From: Modicisalibacter luteus DSM 23508
Lineage (GTDB): Bacteria; Pseudomonadota; Gammaproteobacteria; Pseudomonadales; Halomonadaceae
Direction: 5' to 3'
Length of the DNA stretch: 64,000 bases
Assembly: GCF_000378505.1 (NCBI RefSeq)
Contig: NZ_KB899998.1
Span: 62,001-126,000, forward strand
Shown: positions 40,240 to 51,757 of the stretch, in pieces
How positions within the stretch are numbered: the stretch's first letter is position 1
Layout: each line of letters begins with the position of its first letter
Translations under genes and position numbers: made by a program
The notes under the pieces: model-generated
What the model saw: only the letters and a program-made list of their open reading frames with translations
What the model was told of the DNA's origin: nothing
Databases searched by the model: none

Positions 40240-41418
40240 ATGCGTATCTACCTGGTTGCCGGTGAACTGTCTGGCGATATTCTCGGGGCCGGGCTGATGC
40301 GCGCCATCAAGGCGCGCCACCCCGAAGCTGAATTTCGTGGTATCGGTGGCCCGCGCATGATCGCCGAAGGTTTCGATAGCCTTTATCCGCTGGAAACGCT
40401 TTCGGTGATGGGGCTCGTCGAAGTGATCAAGCACTTGCCTGAGTTGGTTCGCGTGCGTCGCCACTTGCGACGCGATGCCTTGGCTTGGCAACCCGACGTA
40501 ATGGTCGGCATCGATGCACCGGACTTCACTCTGGGGCTGGAGCGCCAACTGCGCGAGACCGGTATCCCGACTGCACATTACGTGAGCCCCTCGGTGTGGG
40601 CCTGGCGGCAAGGGCGGGTCAAAGGCATTGCCCGTGCGGTGGATGTCATGATGACCTTCCTGCCCTTCGAGGCGGCATTCTACGAGCGGCATCATGTGCC
40701 GGTGGCCTTCGTTGGCCACCCCTTGGCCGACGAGCTGCCTCTGGTCAACGATCGTCTCGCGGCACGCCACGAGCTCGGCCTGGCTGCCGAGGCTCCGGTG
40801 CTGGCGATGCTACCCGGCTCGCGAGCCAACGAGATACGCTTTCTAGGCCGTACTTTCCTCGACTCTGCCGCCCGACTCATCGGGCGTGTCGAGGGGCTTC
40901 AGGTCGTGATTCCGGCAGCGACACCGCAGCGTCACGAAGAACTCGCTGCGCTGCTGGTCGATTACCCCACCCTCAGGGGCAGGATCTGTCTGGTGGAAGG
41001 GCAGTCCCGAGACGCCATGGTTGCCTGTGATGCCGTCCTGCTTGCCTCTGGTACGGCCGCACTCGAAGCGATGCTCTGCCATCGGCCAATGGTGGTGGCC
41101 TACCGGATGGCCCCGGCAACGCACTGGCTGGCGCAGCGCCTGGTCAAGACCGATTGGATCTCGCTGCCCAACCTTATCGCCCGCGAAACGCTGGTGCCCG
41201 AGCTGATCCAGGACGCCGCCACACCTGAGGCGATCGCTGAGCATTTAATGATTTGGCTCGGTGACGAGCGTGCACGCCAGTCGCTGGAGGCGCGTTTTGC
41301 AGCGATGCATGCGCAACTACAGCGTGGCGCCAGCGAGCGTGCCGCCGAAACAGTGCTTGCCTTGGCAGAGCGGCGTGCGCTGCCGCAGGCGGCGGATGTG
41401 TTGGAGAAAGACTCATGA
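40240..41418 (+). CDS. lpxB: lipid-A-disaccharide synthase
   Basis: The 392-residue GT19 glycosyltransferase joins UDP-diacylglucosamine and lipid X. It has the N-terminal [28 protein letters not shown], the LPGSRANEI motif and [13 protein letters not shown] near the C-terminus. Thirteen bases separate it from lpxA. Its stop overlaps the rnhB start as ATGA. Confidence 0.96.
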   Translation: MRIYLVAGELSGDILGAGLMRAIKARHPEAEFRGIGGPRMIAEGFDSLYPLETLSVMGLVEVIKHLPELVRVRRHLRRDALAWQPDVMVGIDAPDFTLGLERQLRETGIPTAHYVSPSVWAWRQGRVKGIARAVDVMMTFLPFEAAFYERHHVPVAFVGHPLADELPLVNDRLAARHELGLAAEAPVLAMLPGSRANEIRFLGRTFLDSAARLIGRVEGLQVVIPAATPQRHEELAALLVDYPTLRGRICLVEGQSRDAMVACDAVLLASGTAALEAMLCHRPMVVAYRMAPATHWLAQRLVKTDWISLPNLIARETLVPELIQDAATPEAIAEHLMIWLGDERARQSLEARFAAMHAQLQRGASERAAETVLALAERRALPQAADVLEKDS

Positions 41419-42089
41419 CCCTGGCCATGCTTGACAAACAGGTTGCTGTTAAGAAGAAGAGGAAAGTCCCTCTCGATGATTTTCCTGAGCTGATCGTCGA
41501 ATATACCGGCGAGCGGCTGGCCGGCGTCGATGAGGTCGGGCGCGGCCCACTGGCAGGGGCTGTGGTCGCGGCAGCGGTAATTCTCGACCCCTGTCGTCCC
41601 ATCGATGGCCTGGGCGACTCCAAGGCATTGACCGAAAAGCGCCGCCTCGAACTCGATGCCTTGATTCGTGACCGCGCCTTGGCCTTCGCTGTAGCGGAGG
41701 CATCGCCGGCGGAGATCGATGAGCTGAATATTTACCATGCCACCCACTTGGCGATGCGTCGCGCCATTGATGCGCTCAAGGTCGCAGCCGAATACCTGCT
41801 AGTGGACGGCAACTGCCTGCCAAGGCATCATCTTCCCGGTCAGGCGGTGGTGAAAGGCGACGCCCGTCACCCGGCGATCGGGGCGGCATCAATCCTGGCC
41901 AAAGTCGCGCGCGACGCGCAGATGGTCGCGCTCGATGCCCGCTTCCCCGAGTATGGTTTCGCCCGCCACAAGGGCTATCCCACGCCAGAGCATCTGGCGG
42001 CATTGTCCCGGCTCGGGCCATTGGCCGAGCACCGACGATCTTTTGCGCCGGTAAAAAAACAGCTCGAGCTTTTTTCGTCCGCCGGATAG
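41415..42089 (+). CDS. rnhB: ribonuclease HII
   Basis: The 224-residue enzyme cuts RNA in RNA-DNA hybrids and single ribonucleotides in DNA. The signature [17 protein letters not shown] carries the first two catalytic acids, and [18 protein letters not shown] the later ones. It has about 25 extra N-terminal residues, including KKKRK, compared with the 198-residue E. coli protein. The ATG overlaps lpxB as ATGA, so the extension is probably translated. Confidence 0.95.
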   Translation: MTLAMLDKQVAVKKKRKVPLDDFPELIVEYTGERLAGVDEVGRGPLAGAVVAAAVILDPCRPIDGLGDSKALTEKRRLELDALIRDRALAFAVAEASPAEIDELNIYHATHLAMRRAIDALKVAAEYLLVDGNCLPRHHLPGQAVVKGDARHPAIGAASILAKVARDAQMVALDARFPEYGFARHKGYPTPEHLAALSRLGPLAEHRRSFAPVKKQLELFSSAG

Positions 42090-42179
42090 CGCGGATCCGA
42101 CCGTATTCCACCGCGCTCTGATACGCTGCGAGAGGCGACTCCACGCAGCTACCATTGCCCGAACAACCGCGAGTCCGAT

Positions 42180-45100
42180 ATGACCACGCCCTTCGTTCAC
42201 CTTCGCGTGCATAGCGAATATTCTCTCGTCGACGGCCTGGTGCGCCTCAAGCCCCTGGTTCAGGCGACTGCCGAGGCTGGCATGCCAGCCATGTCGCTCA
42301 CCGACGAAGCCAACCTGTTCGGTCTGGTCAAGGCCTACAAGAATGCGCAAGGCGCCGGACTCAAGCCAATCATCGGCGCTGACCTGTGGCTGGAAAACCC
42401 GTTCGACGAAGGGCATCCGTACCGCCTGACGTTGCTGGCCATGGACAACGACGGCTATCGCAACCTGACCGAGCTGATCTCACGGGGATGGGTCGAGGGC
42501 CAACGCCAAGGGCTAGCGATCCTCAAGAAAGAATGGGTATTCGCGCAAAGCGATGGGTTGATTGCGCTGTCTGGCGGCCGCGAGGGCGAGATTGGGCGTT
42601 TCCTGCTCGCTGAGCATAACGATGAGGCCCGCGAACTGCTGGCCGAATGGCAGCGCCATTTCCCCGAGCGATTCTATCTGGAGCTGACACGCACCGGCCG
42701 TCAGCATGAGGAAGAGTGCGTCCACCTATCGGTTCAGCTAGCCGCCGAAACCGGCACACCCGTCGTGGCCACAAACGATGTGCGCTTTCTGACACGTGAA
42801 GATTTCTGGGCCCACGAGACGCGGGTATCCATCGGCGAGGGCAAGGCACTCGACGATCCGCGTCGTGAACGTCGCTATAGCGAGGAGCAATACCTCAAGA
42901 GCCCCGAGGAAATGGCCGAGCTATTCGCCGATATTCCCGAGGCGCTAGAAAACAGCGTGATGATCGCCGCGCGCTGCAACGTCGACGTGCGTCTCGGCGA
43001 ATACTTTCTTCCCGAATTCCCGATTCCAGAGGGCATGACCCTCGACGAGTATTTCCGCAAGGTCTCCCACGATGGGCTGACCGAGCGCCTCGAGCAGCTC
43101 TTTGATGCACCCAACGCCATCTATGCGGGGCGTTCGCGTGCCGAGCACGAGCCGGCCTACCGGCAGCGCCTGGATTTTGAGCTCGATATCATTACTCAGA
43201 TGGGGTTTCCGGGCTACTTCCTGATCGTCATGGACTTCATCCAGTGGGCCAAGGACAACGACATCCCGGTGGGACCGGGGCGTGGGTCCGGGGCCGGGTC
43301 GCTGGTTGCCTATGCGCAGAAGATCACCGACCTCGATCCATTGGAATACGACTTGCTGTTCGAGCGTTTCCTCAACCCCGAGCGTGTGTCGATGCCCGAC
43401 TTCGACGTCGACTTCTGCATGGAGAAGCGCGACCGGGTGATCGATTACGTCGCCGAACGCTATGGGCGTAACGCTGTATCGCAGATCGTGACCTTTGGCA
43501 CCATGGCCGCCAAGGCGGTGGTGCGAGACGTGGCGCGTGCCCAGGGCAAGCCCTATTCACTGGGTGACAAGCTCTCCAAGCTGATTCCGTTCGAGGTTGG
43601 CATGACGCTGGCCAAGGCCATCGAACAGGAGCCAGCCCTGAAGGAGTTTCTCGAGAACGACGAGGAAGCCCAGGAAATCTGGGACATGGCGATCAAGCTC
43701 GAAGGCATAACCCGCGGCACCGGCAAGCATGCGGGTGGCGTGGTCATTGCGCCGACCAAGCTCACCGATTTTTCGCCGCTGCTCTGCGACGAGGACGGCA
43801 GCGGTCTGGTGGTACAGTTCGACAAGAACGACGTCGAGGAAGCCGGGCTGGTCAAGTTCGACTTCCTCGGCCTACGTACGCTGACCATCATCGACTGGGC
43901 GCTGGAGATGGTCGATACGGTGCGCGCGCGCAGCGGCGAGGGCCCGCTGGATATCTCGAGCATTCCGCTCAATGACGTGCCGACCTTCGACATGCTCAAG
44001 AAAGCCGAGACTACTGCGGTTTTCCAGCTCGAATCGCGCGGCATGAAGGAGCTCATCAAGCGCCTGCAGCCCGACTCGCTGGAAGACATGATTGCCCTGG
44101 TAGCCCTTTTCCGCCCGGGACCGCTGCAGTCGGGCATGGTCGATGACTTCATCAACCGCAAGCACGGGCGTGCGGAGATTTCCTATCCGCACCCCGATTA
44201 TCAGCACGAACTGCTCAAGCCTGTACTTGAGCCCACCTACGGCATCATCCTCTACCAGGAGCAGGTGATGCAGATTGCCCAGGTGCTGGCGGGCTACACG
44301 CTCGGCCAGGCCGACATGCTGCGTCGCGCGATGGGCAAGAAGAAGCCCGAGGAGATGGCCAAGCAGCGTGCCGGCTTCATGGAGGGTTGTGCGGCCAACG
44401 GTATCGACAAGGACCTGGCCGGAAATATCTTCGACCTAGTGGAAAAGTTCGCCGGCTACGGCTTCAACAAGTCGCATTCGGCCGCCTATGGCCTGGTGTC
44501 CTATCAGACTGCCTGGCTCAAGACCCACTACCCGGGCCCGTTCATGGCCGCGGTGCTGTCCACCGACATGGACAACCTCGACAAGGTCGTGCCGCTGATC
44601 GAGGAGTGCCGCAACCTTGGCCTGACGGTGACCCCGCCAGACGTCAACGTCGGCGACTACAAGTTCACCGTCGATGAGCAGGGCCGCGTGGTCTATGGCC
44701 TGGGCGCGATCCGGGGCGTTGGCGAAGGGCCGATCGGGGCGATCGTCGAGGCCCGCCGTGCCGACGGACCATTCAGCGACCTGTTCGATTTCTGCCGCCG
44801 GGTCGATGCCAAGCGTATGAACAAGCGCACCCTCGAGGCGCTGATCCGCGCCGGAGCGCTGGATAGCCTGGGGCCGTCGCGGGCAGTGCTGGCCGCTGCG
44901 CTCGACGATGCCATCAAGGCTGCGCAACAGAGTACGACCAATGCCAACCTGGGCATTATCGACATGTTCGGTGAGGCATTTGCCGAGCCCGAGACCGGCG
45001 ACGCCTATGCGGAATATCGTCAGGTGCGCGACTGGAGCGATAAGGAGCGCCTCGCTGGCGAAAAGGACACGCTCGGACTCTACCTGACCGGCCATCCCAT

Positions 45101-45683
45101 CGACGAGTACGAGAAGGAATTGGCGCGTTTTGTCTCGACGCGCATCAGCTCGCTCAAGCCATCCCGCGAACCGCAGCGGGTCGCGGGTCTCGTGGTGGCG
45201 ATGCGCACCATGAAGTCCAAGCGCGGCGACACCATGGCCTTCGTGACCCTCGATGATCGCACTGGCCGCATTGAGGCCTCGCTGTTCGGTGAACTATTCG
45301 ACCAGGTACGCGCCAAGCTCGGCCAGGATCAGGTATTGATCGTCGAGGGTGAAGTGCAGAGCGATGATTTCTCCGGTGGCTTGCGTCTACGTGGCAAGGA
45401 GATCACGATGATGGTCGATGCCCGCCTGCGCTATGGCGAGGCGGTAGAGCTCTCCGTGGATGGCAACCGCCTGAATGGCCGCTTTATTTCCAGCCTGCGT
45501 GGCAGTCTCGATCCATGGCGCAGTGACGATGGACTGCCGGTGCGCCTGAAATATCGCAACGCCCAGGCTAGTGGTTGGCTCGAGTTGGGCGACGACTGGA
45601 AAGTATCGCCTGCCGATGAGTTGATGGTCGCGCTGCACGAGGTAGAAGGGCAGGACGGCGTCAGGCTCCGCTATCGCGGCTGA
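42180..45683 (+). CDS. dnaE: DNA polymerase III alpha subunit
   Basis: The 1167-residue replicative polymerase has an N-terminal PHP domain ([15 protein letters not shown]), the palm with [14 protein letters not shown] and the catalytic PDFDVDFC, thumb and fingers, a helix-hairpin-helix, and a C-terminal OB fold (about 980-1060). The beta-binding region lies between palm and OB fold. Length agrees with E. coli (1160), and it is the proofreading-dependent DnaE1 type. Order rnhB-dnaE-accA-tilS is conserved. Confidence 0.97.
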   Translation: MTTPFVHLRVHSEYSLVDGLVRLKPLVQATAEAGMPAMSLTDEANLFGLVKAYKNAQGAGLKPIIGADLWLENPFDEGHPYRLTLLAMDNDGYRNLTELISRGWVEGQRQGLAILKKEWVFAQSDGLIALSGGREGEIGRFLLAEHNDEARELLAEWQRHFPERFYLELTRTGRQHEEECVHLSVQLAAETGTPVVATNDVRFLTREDFWAHETRVSIGEGKALDDPRRERRYSEEQYLKSPEEMAELFADIPEALENSVMIAARCNVDVRLGEYFLPEFPIPEGMTLDEYFRKVSHDGLTERLEQLFDAPNAIYAGRSRAEHEPAYRQRLDFELDIITQMGFPGYFLIVMDFIQWAKDNDIPVGPGRGSGAGSLVAYAQKITDLDPLEYDLLFERFLNPERVSMPDFDVDFCMEKRDRVIDYVAERYGRNAVSQIVTFGTMAAKAVVRDVARAQGKPYSLGDKLSKLIPFEVGMTLAKAIEQEPALKEFLENDEEAQEIWDMAIKLEGITRGTGKHAGGVVIAPTKLTDFSPLLCDEDGSGLVVQFDKNDVEEAGLVKFDFLGLRTLTIIDWALEMVDTVRARSGEGPLDISSIPLNDVPTFDMLKKAETTAVFQLESRGMKELIKRLQPDSLEDMIALVALFRPGPLQSGMVDDFINRKHGRAEISYPHPDYQHELLKPVLEPTYGIILYQEQVMQIAQVLAGYTLGQADMLRRAMGKKKPEEMAKQRAGFMEGCAANGIDKDLAGNIFDLVEKFAGYGFNKSHSAAYGLVSYQTAWLKTHYPGPFMAAVLSTDMDNLDKVVPLIEECRNLGLTVTPPDVNVGDYKFTVDEQGRVVYGLGAIRGVGEGPIGAIVEARRADGPFSDLFDFCRRVDAKRMNKRTLEALIRAGALDSLGPSRAVLAAALDDAIKAAQQSTTNANLGIIDMFGEAFAEPETGDAYAEYRQVRDWSDKERLAGEKDTLGLYLTGHPIDEYEKELARFVSTRISSLKPSREPQRVAGLVVAMRTMKSKRGDTMAFVTLDDRTGRIEASLFGELFDQVRAKLGQDQVLIVEGEVQSDDFSGGLRLRGKEITMMVDARLRYGEAVELSVDGNRLNGRFISSLRGSLDPWRSDDGLPVRLKYRNAQASGWLELGDDWKVSPADELMVALHEVEGQDGVRLRYRG

Positions 45684-45714
45684 ATCGACGCATGACCACT
45701 CACCGAGACGTGCC

Positions 45715-45742
45715 TTGCGTGTGCAAGCCAAGGTGCGATAAT
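45715..45742 (+). promoter_or_regulatory. extended -10 promoter before accA
   Basis: TTGCGT and GATAAT are 16 bases apart, with TGC directly before the -10 (extended -10 form). The expected start is near 45749, inside the inverted repeat that follows. This allows accA-tilS expression independently of dnaE. Confidence 0.65.
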
Positions 45743-45770
45743 GCGCAATCATCGTTATCGATTGCGCATT
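45740..45770 (+). promoter_or_regulatory. 11-bp perfect inverted repeat at the accA transcription start
   Basis: AATGCGCAATC and GATTGCGCATT are fully complementary with nine bases between. The left arm overlaps the -10 hexamer. It is either an operator for a dimeric repressor of fatty acid synthesis or a hairpin at the 5' end of the accA mRNA; with no T run it is not a terminator for dnaE. Confidence 0.6.
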
Positions 45771-45821
45771 AACGCGCTCAGCCGTGGCCTTCAGGCTGTC
45801 TATTTCAAAAAGCGAAGCCCT

Positions 45822-46775
45822 ATGAATCCCAACTATCTGGACTTTGAACAGCCCATCGCCGAACTACAGGCAAAGATCGAGGAACTGCGCCTGGTCGGCA
45901 ACGACAGCAAGATCAACATCAGTGACGAGATCGGGCGTCTCGAGGAAAAAAGCCAGAAGCTCACCGAGTCGATCTTCCGCGATCTGACGGCCTGGCAGGT
46001 GTCACAGCTGTCTCGCCATCCGCAGCGCCCTTATACCCTCGATTATTTGAAGCACGTATTCACTGACTTCGATGAACTGCATGGCGACCGCCATTTTGCC
46101 GATGACGCGGCCATCGTTGGCGGCATTGCGCGTCTCGATGACAAGCCGGTAATGGTGATCGGTCACCAGAAGGGGCGCGACGTCAAGGAGAAGGTGCGTC
46201 GCAATTTCGGCATGCCGCGCCCTGAAGGGTATCGCAAGGCCTGCCGGCTGATGGAAATGGCCGAGCGCTTCAAGATGCCGATTCTGACCTTCATCGATAC
46301 GCCTGGCGCTTACCCGGGCATCGATGCCGAGGAGCGTGGCCAGTCCGAGGCCATAGCCTATAATCTGGCGGTCATGTCGCGACTGAAGACGCCGATCGTT
46401 TCCACGGTCATCGGCGAGGGTGGCTCCGGCGGGGCCTTGGCCATCGGCGTTTGCGATGAGCTGGCCATGCTGCAGTATTCCACCTACTCGGTCATTTCGC
46501 CGGAGGGCTGCGCCTCGATCCTGTGGAAGAGCGCCGAGAAGGCCTCCGAGGCCGCTCACGCCATGGGTATCACGGCTGAGCGTTTGAAGGAGCTGGGCTT
46601 CGTCGACACCCTGATCGAAGAACCTCTAGGTGGGGCGCATCGTCATTCAGTCGTTACTGCCGAGCGGGTCAAGGAAGCGCTGCTTGCCAGCCTTGACCGA
46701 CTGCAGGCCATGGAGACCGACGCGTTGCTGGAGCGTCGGTATGCGCGGCTGATGAGTTATGGAGCACCGGCATAA
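45822..46775 (+). CDS. accA: acetyl-CoA carboxylase carboxyltransferase alpha subunit
   Basis: The 317-residue subunit, with AccD, moves CO2 from carboxybiotin to acetyl-CoA to make malonyl-CoA. It starts [22 protein letters not shown], like E. coli AccA, and has the oxyanion-hole stretch [16 protein letters not shown]. An in-frame upstream ATG lies in the inverted repeat and was rejected on homology. tilS starts 17 bases before the accA stop. Confidence 0.97.
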   Translation: MNPNYLDFEQPIAELQAKIEELRLVGNDSKINISDEIGRLEEKSQKLTESIFRDLTAWQVSQLSRHPQRPYTLDYLKHVFTDFDELHGDRHFADDAAIVGGIARLDDKPVMVIGHQKGRDVKEKVRRNFGMPRPEGYRKACRLMEMAERFKMPILTFIDTPGAYPGIDAEERGQSEAIAYNLAVMSRLKTPIVSTVIGEGGSGGALAIGVCDELAMLQYSTYSVISPEGCASILWKSAEKASEAAHAMGITAERLKELGFVDTLIEEPLGGAHRHSVVTAERVKEALLASLDRLQAMETDALLERRYARLMSYGAPA

Positions 46776-48036
46776 CACGGTGTCGCTGCACTCCGCGATC
46801 GATGACGCCCTGGTGGCTATACCGCCGGGGCGTCCTGTCTGGGTCGCGCTGTCGGGTGGTCTCGACTCCTGCCTATTGCTGACGCTTGCCGTTCAGGCGG
46901 CGCGGCGTCATCCCCATCCGATCTATGCCCTTCATGTAAACCATGGTCTGCAAGCGGCTGCGGCGGACTTCGAGCGCCGTTGCCGTGTGTTGTGCGATCG
47001 GTTGGGCGTGCCCCTGTACGTCGAGCGGGTGCGGGTCGACAGGCAAGGGCGGGGGATGGAAGCGGCAGCGCGCGAGGCCCGATACGCGGCCTTTGCGCAG
47101 CGGGTAGGCGTCGGCGACACGCTGTGGCTGGCGCAGCACGCCGATGATCAGGCCGAAACCCTGCTCTTGGCGGCATTGCGCGGTAGCGGTGTGCGTGGCT
47201 TGGCCGGCATGCCGGCGCAGCGCGCCTGGGCGGGGCGATATCTGGTAAGGCCGCTACTCGCCTTTACCCGTGCCGAGCTGGAGCGCGAGGCGAAGGCGCT
47301 TGGGGTTGTCTGGGCGGACGACCCGAGCAATGAAGATGTTGCGATCAGTCGCAACTACCTACGGCACGACATCATTCCTCGTCTTGCAGCGCGCTGGCCT
47401 GAGGCGCCCTTGTCGCTGGCGCGCAGCGCCACACTGGCCAGCGAAGCCGATGCCTTGCTCGACGATCTGGCGGCGCTCGATCTTGAGATGGCGGGTGGCA
47501 ACGCCGACCGCCTGGCGCTCGACCATATTGTATCGCTGTCCCCATCACGCCAACGGCTACTGATTCGCTATGCTTGCCAGCGGCTGGGACTGCCGACACC
47601 GCCCGCCAGCCGTCTGGCGACGCTGCTTGAGCAGCTTAGTGCCCGCGAAGATGCTCGAGTAAACGTCGATTGGGTTGGGGGCGAAGCGCGGCGGTGGCGC
47701 GGCGCACTCTATCTTCAGGCGCCGAGAGTGGCCTTGCCGGCGAACTGGCATGCCGACTGGACTGGGCAACCCGGACTGCAAACCCCGGCAGGTCCGGTCG
47801 AGGTGAGTCTCGTGCCCAGCGACGCACGACCATGCCGGCTGCGCCTGACCTGGCGGAAGGGAGGCGAGGCATTACGCGTCGCCGGGCGTGGCCGGCGCGA
47901 CGTCAAGCGATTGCTTCAGGAGGCCGGTATTCCCCCATGGCAGCGCGATCGCCAGCTCCTGGCCTGGGACGGCGACACGCTGGTCGCCGTGCTAGGGGTG
48001 GCCGTTGCCGAGGGCTGGGAGATGGTTGCTGGGTAG
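46759..48036 (+). CDS. tilS: tRNA(Ile)-lysidine synthetase
   Basis: The 425-residue enzyme modifies C34 of the CAU-anticodon tRNA-Ile to lysidine, switching it from Met to Ile. The N-terminal PP-loop ATPase has [13 protein letters not shown] (about residues 29-41), [14 protein letters not shown] and [21 protein letters not shown], followed by the TilS central and C-terminal domains. It overlaps accA and faces ppx with only two bases between stops, without an obvious terminator. Confidence 0.94.
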   Translation: MEHRHNTVSLHSAIDDALVAIPPGRPVWVALSGGLDSCLLLTLAVQAARRHPHPIYALHVNHGLQAAAADFERRCRVLCDRLGVPLYVERVRVDRQGRGMEAAAREARYAAFAQRVGVGDTLWLAQHADDQAETLLLAALRGSGVRGLAGMPAQRAWAGRYLVRPLLAFTRAELEREAKALGVVWADDPSNEDVAISRNYLRHDIIPRLAARWPEAPLSLARSATLASEADALLDDLAALDLEMAGGNADRLALDHIVSLSPSRQRLLIRYACQRLGLPTPPASRLATLLEQLSAREDARVNVDWVGGEARRWRGALYLQAPRVALPANWHADWTGQPGLQTPAGPVEVSLVPSDARPCRLRLTWRKGGEALRVAGRGRRDVKRLLQEAGIPPWQRDRQLLAWDGDTLVAVLGVAVAEGWEMVAG

Positions 48037-48038
48037 TT

Positions 48039-49565
48039 TCAGGCGTCGGCCGGTTCCGGCTCGAGTTCGAAAGTGAAGCCTGCGGCTTGCTGCAATGCCA
48101 TTTCCTGCTGCAGGTCGTTGATGAGCAGGGCATGTTCGGCGAGTGCTTCAGGTAGAACTAGGCGCAGTGCATCGCCGGTAGCGATGACATGGAAATCGAC
48201 CACGGCGTGCTCGGGACGGGAGTGATTGAGGATCACGGCAAGACGCAGCAGGCGTGCCAGACGGGCGTAGCGCTCTCGCAGCGACTCAGGCAGGGCCTCG
48301 AGTTCCTTGCTGGGGAACTTGCGCCGATGGGCGCGCACCAGAAAGGCCAGCGACTTTTGCTCTGGTCGGGAGAACCCCGGCAGGTCGGAGTGCTCGAGCA
48401 GATAGGCACCGTGACGATGGAACTGGCTGTGTGACACGGCCTGCCCCAGTTCATGGATCTGGGCCGCCCAGGTCAGAAACTGCTTCTGCTCATCGTCGAG
48501 CTGCCAGGCGTCGCGTACCTGTTCGAATGCATGGCAGGCACTGGCTGCCACGTTATCGGCTTGGCGCGTATCAATGCTGTAGCGGCGCTGCAAGGCGACT
48601 AGCGTCTGCAAGCGGGAATCCTCGGGTGTGTTGCGGCCGACCAGGTCGTAAAGCACACCCTCGCGCAGGGCGCCATCAGAGTAACGCATGTAGGCCAGAT
48701 CGAATGCCTCGAAGATGGCGCACAGGATCGCCACCCCGGCCGGGAAAACCCGGGCGCGGTCGGCCTTGAGCCCCTCCATGGCCACCTTGTCGAGCCGCTT
48801 GGTCTTGATCAACTGCTTACGCAGCTTCGCCAGGCCTTCTCGGTGGATTAGCCCGTCGGGGCTGTCGCCACAAGCCGCGAGCACGGCGGCGACGGCTTTG
48901 ATGGTACCGCTTGAGCCAACCGGGTCGGACCAGCCCATTTCTAGATAAGGGCGGCGAATGTTGGCTAATTCCGATAGCGCCGCCAGCTCGGCCTGGTGAA
49001 AGCTCTTTTCGGTGATTTCGCCATCTCCAAAGAAGCGGCGGGTATAAGCCACACAGCCCATGTGCAGGCTTTCCAGGGCCAGCGGTTCGAAGCGTTCACC
49101 GATAATGAACTCGGTGGATCCGCCCCCGATGTCGACGATAAGCCGCTTTCCGTGTACGTCGGCGAGGGCATGGGCGGCCCCCAGATAGATCAGGCGTGCT
49201 TCCTCGCGTCCGGCAATGATCTCTATCTCGTGGCCGAGCAATGCTTCGGCACGATGAATCAATGCGTCACTGTTGGCCGCATTGCGCAGGGCGTTGGTAC
49301 CAACGACGCGCAAGTGGCGCGGCGATACGTCCGCGATGAAGGGGGCGAACCGGGCCAGGCAATCGAGCGCGCGCTGAATAGCGTCCTCGCTCAAGCAATC
49401 ATTCTCGTCGAGACCGGCAGCCAACTGCACTTTTTCGCCCTGCTTGGCGACGACCTGCAGCTGCTCCTCATGATAGTTGGCCACCAACAGGTGGAAGCTG
49501 TTCGACCCCAGATCGATGGCCGCCAGGCGGCGAGGAGTCCGTGTTTCAGCAGGCGTCCTGCTCAT
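48039..49565 (-). CDS. ppx: exopolyphosphatase
   Basis: The 508-residue protein of the Ppx/GppA family releases phosphate from polyphosphate. The actin-like ATPase core shows AAIDLGSNSFHLLV (residues 15-28) and LIVDIGGGSTEFIIGE, followed by a C-terminal HD-like helical domain (about 315-480). Length (E. coli Ppx 513) favours Ppx over GppA-only function, though the two are hard to separate by sequence. It is divergent from the thioredoxin gene. Confidence 0.9.
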   Translation of the reverse strand: MSRTPAETRTPRRLAAIDLGSNSFHLLVANYHEEQLQVVAKQGEKVQLAAGLDENDCLSEDAIQRALDCLARFAPFIADVSPRHLRVVGTNALRNAANSDALIHRAEALLGHEIEIIAGREEARLIYLGAAHALADVHGKRLIVDIGGGSTEFIIGERFEPLALESLHMGCVAYTRRFFGDGEITEKSFHQAELAALSELANIRRPYLEMGWSDPVGSSGTIKAVAAVLAACGDSPDGLIHREGLAKLRKQLIKTKRLDKVAMEGLKADRARVFPAGVAILCAIFEAFDLAYMRYSDGALREGVLYDLVGRNTPEDSRLQTLVALQRRYSIDTRQADNVAASACHAFEQVRDAWQLDDEQKQFLTWAAQIHELGQAVSHSQFHRHGAYLLEHSDLPGFSRPEQKSLAFLVRAHRRKFPSKELEALPESLRERYARLARLLRLAVILNHSRPEHAVVDFHVIATGDALRLVLPEALAEHALLINDLQQEMALQQAAGFTFELEPEPADA

Positions 49566-49672
49566 GCGCTATCCCTATGCTGTTCTGCGTTAAGGTTGTA
49601 GGGCGTCAAGAAGCTTGTCAATCGCGTTCTGACAGCGTCCAATGTGAGCGGACATGGCAAATGGAGTAAACG

Positions 49673-49999
49673 ATGGCCGACACGTCCATGGAATGGCTGA
49701 CGGACGAGGGACTGGAAGAGTTGTTGACCCAGCCGGGCACGATCCTGATCGTGTTCATGGCGCAATGGTGTTCGCCCTGCCAAGCATTGGCGCCGCGTCT
49801 CGACAGGCTGGCTAGTCGCTACCCGACACAGCTGGGCTGCTACCTTATCGATGCCGACCGGCATCCCGCTTCGGCGCAGAAGTATGGCGTACGCGGCCTG
49901 CCTACGCTGGTACTTTTCGTGGACGGCGATCTCGAGGCGACGCGTGTCGGGGCGCTGGAGGATGACCAGCTTGACGCCTTTATTAGTACAGCGCTGTAA
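49673..49999 (+). CDS. trxA: thioredoxin, divergent TrxA at the rho locus
   Basis: The 108-residue protein has the thioredoxin fold with active site W32-C33-S-P-C36, cis-Pro77 in RGLPT, and a C-terminal KxGxL-like VGALEDDQL. Compared with E. coli TrxA, the buried Asp is Val27, the Trp of FWAEWC is Met29, and CGPC has become CSPC. Position before rho and length match trxA, so it is the positional orthologue; these changes should alter redox potential and thiol reactivity. GGAG precedes the ATG. Confidence 0.85.
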   Translation: MADTSMEWLTDEGLEELLTQPGTILIVFMAQWCSPCQALAPRLDRLASRYPTQLGCYLIDADRHPASAQKYGVRGLPTLVLFVDGDLEATRVGALEDDQLDAFISTAL

Positions 50000-50378
50000 T
50001 GGCGTCCTGATTCAGGTACAATTCCAATGTGTGGCGTGAAACGCTGACACGCAGGGGGCTTGCGTTTACCGTCCGGCTTAACTACCATCCAGACGTTCGC
50101 CTGTTCCAAAAGCTTTCCGGGCCGCCACGCGGTCAGATTCCAAGCCGTCAGTAAGCCCGCTGTTTCACATCTGCATGTGAATGTCAGGCGACAAGGAACA
50201 GCGCCTCCCTCGATTCCGATAATGCTTCTGACCTCCCCATGGGAGTCGTCGTCCAACGGCTATCTTCGGCGAGAGGAAATCCCAGGGCTCTGAACGCACC
50301 GCGCGGCGCATCGTCACCGCCTCCTGTCCTATTCCAGCTCACGCTGCCACTCTGACAAGAGCAATTTCTGACAAACCG
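50000..50378 (+). promoter_or_regulatory. 379-base rho leader region
   Basis: No protein gene is evident here; the short open frames lack ribosome-binding sites and family features. TACAAT (50017-50022) is a fair -10 but with no convincing -35. Much of the stretch from about 50078 to 50150 is pyrimidine-rich and C-over-G, and so is the segment before the rho start, as expected of Rho-loading sites. In E. coli rho limits its own expression in a similar leader; the same is inferred here. Confidence 0.45.
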
Positions 50379-51638
50379 ATGAATCTTACCGAACTCAAGC
50401 AAAAATCCGTGCCGGAACTGCTGGTAATCGCCCAGGAAATGGGGATCGATAACCTAGCGCGTTCTCGCAAGCAGGACATTATCTTCGCCATCCTCAAGAA
50501 GCATGCCAAGAGTGGCGAAGACATCTACGGTGATGGCGTGCTGGAAATCCTCCAGGATGGCTTCGGCTTCCTGCGCAGTGCCGATAGTTCATACCTGGCC
50601 GGCCCGGACGATATCTACGTCTCGCCTTCCCAGATTCGCCGCTTCAACCTGCGCAAGGGCGATTCGATTTCCGGCAAGATCCGCCCCCCCAAGGAAGGCG
50701 AACGTTATTTCGCGCTGTTGAAGGTCAACCAGATCAACCTCGACAAGCCCGAAAACGCCAAGCATAAGATTCTCTTCGAGAACCTTACGCCGCTGTTTCC
50801 CCAGGAGCGCCTGGTCATGGAGCTGGGTAACGGGTCTACCGAGGATCTCACTTCTCGCGTCATCGACCTTACTGCGCCCATCGGCAAAGGCCAGCGTGGC
50901 CTGATCGTCTCGCCGCCCAAGGCTGGCAAGACACTGATGCTCCAGAACATCGCCACGTCGATTACTCGCAACAATCCCGAGTGCCACCTGATCGTGCTGC
51001 TGATCGACGAGCGCCCGGAGGAAGTGACCGAGATGTCGCGCACCGTGCGTGGCGAAGTGGTCGCCTCTACCTTCGATGAACCGCCGGCACGCCACGTGCA
51101 GGTTGCCGAGATGGTCATCGAAAAGGCCAAGCGCCTGGTCGAGCACAAAAAGGACGTGGTTATCCTGCTCGACTCGATTACCCGTCTGGCGCGCGCCTAT
51201 AACACCGTAGTGCCTTCCTCTGGCAAGGTGCTTACCGGTGGTGTCGATGCGCATGCCCTGGAAAAGCCCAAACGCTTCTTCGGTGCGGCGCGCAATATCG
51301 AGGAGGGCGGCAGTCTGACCATTCTCGCCACCGCATTGGTCGATACCGGCTCCAAGATGGACGAGGTGATCTTCGAGGAGTTCAAGGGCACCGGTAACAT
51401 GGAAGCCCATCTCGACCGCAAGCTGGCCGAAAAGCGTGTCTACCCGGCGCTTAACATTCGCCGCTCCGGCACCCGTCGTGAAGACCTCATCGCCTCCGAG
51501 GACGAGATGCAGCGCATGTGGATCCTGCGCAAACTGCTCAACCCGATGGATGACGTGGCGGCGACTGAATTCCTGATCGATCGATTGAAAGATACGAAGA
51601 CGAATATTGAGTTCTTCGAGGCCATGAAACGGCGTTGA
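50379..51638 (+). CDS. rho: transcription termination factor Rho
   Basis: The 419-residue hexameric RNA helicase terminates untranslated transcripts. It has the N-terminal helical and cold-shock-like RNA-binding domains (1-125; [18 protein letters not shown]), Walker A in PPKAGKT, Walker B in [16 protein letters not shown], and the Q/R-loop SGTRREDL. Length equals E. coli Rho, with no insertion. A strong terminator follows. Confidence 0.98.
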   Translation: MNLTELKQKSVPELLVIAQEMGIDNLARSRKQDIIFAILKKHAKSGEDIYGDGVLEILQDGFGFLRSADSSYLAGPDDIYVSPSQIRRFNLRKGDSISGKIRPPKEGERYFALLKVNQINLDKPENAKHKILFENLTPLFPQERLVMELGNGSTEDLTSRVIDLTAPIGKGQRGLIVSPPKAGKTLMLQNIATSITRNNPECHLIVLLIDERPEEVTEMSRTVRGEVVASTFDEPPARHVQVAEMVIEKAKRLVEHKKDVVILLDSITRLARAYNTVVPSSGKVLTGGVDAHALEKPKRFFGAARNIEEGGSLTILATALVDTGSKMDEVIFEEFKGTGNMEAHLDRKLAEKRVYPALNIRRSGTRREDLIASEDEMQRMWILRKLLNPMDDVAATEFLIDRLKDTKTNIEFFEAMKRR

Positions 51639-51700
51639 TTCTGGCCGGCTGCCTCCCTCCGTGAGGAGTTTAGGCTGGCATCTATCTGGGATCAGAAAGC

Positions 51701-51728
51701 AAAGGGCGGCATAAGACCGCCCTTTGTG
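51701..51728 (+). terminator. intrinsic terminator after rho
   Basis: AAAGGGCGG and CCGCCCTTT pair perfectly around a 7-base loop about 60 bases after the rho stop. It lies between rho and the convergent phoD; the T run is short (TTTGT), and the A run on the other side could serve the minus strand. Confidence 0.8.
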
Positions 51729-51757
51729 CGTTCAGCGGGATGAGAGGACGCCCGCTA

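Noticed and set aside
50060-50293. 77-codon frame in the rho leader
   Set aside because: No ribosome-binding site at its start, unusual composition and no recognisable features; treated as leader RNA.
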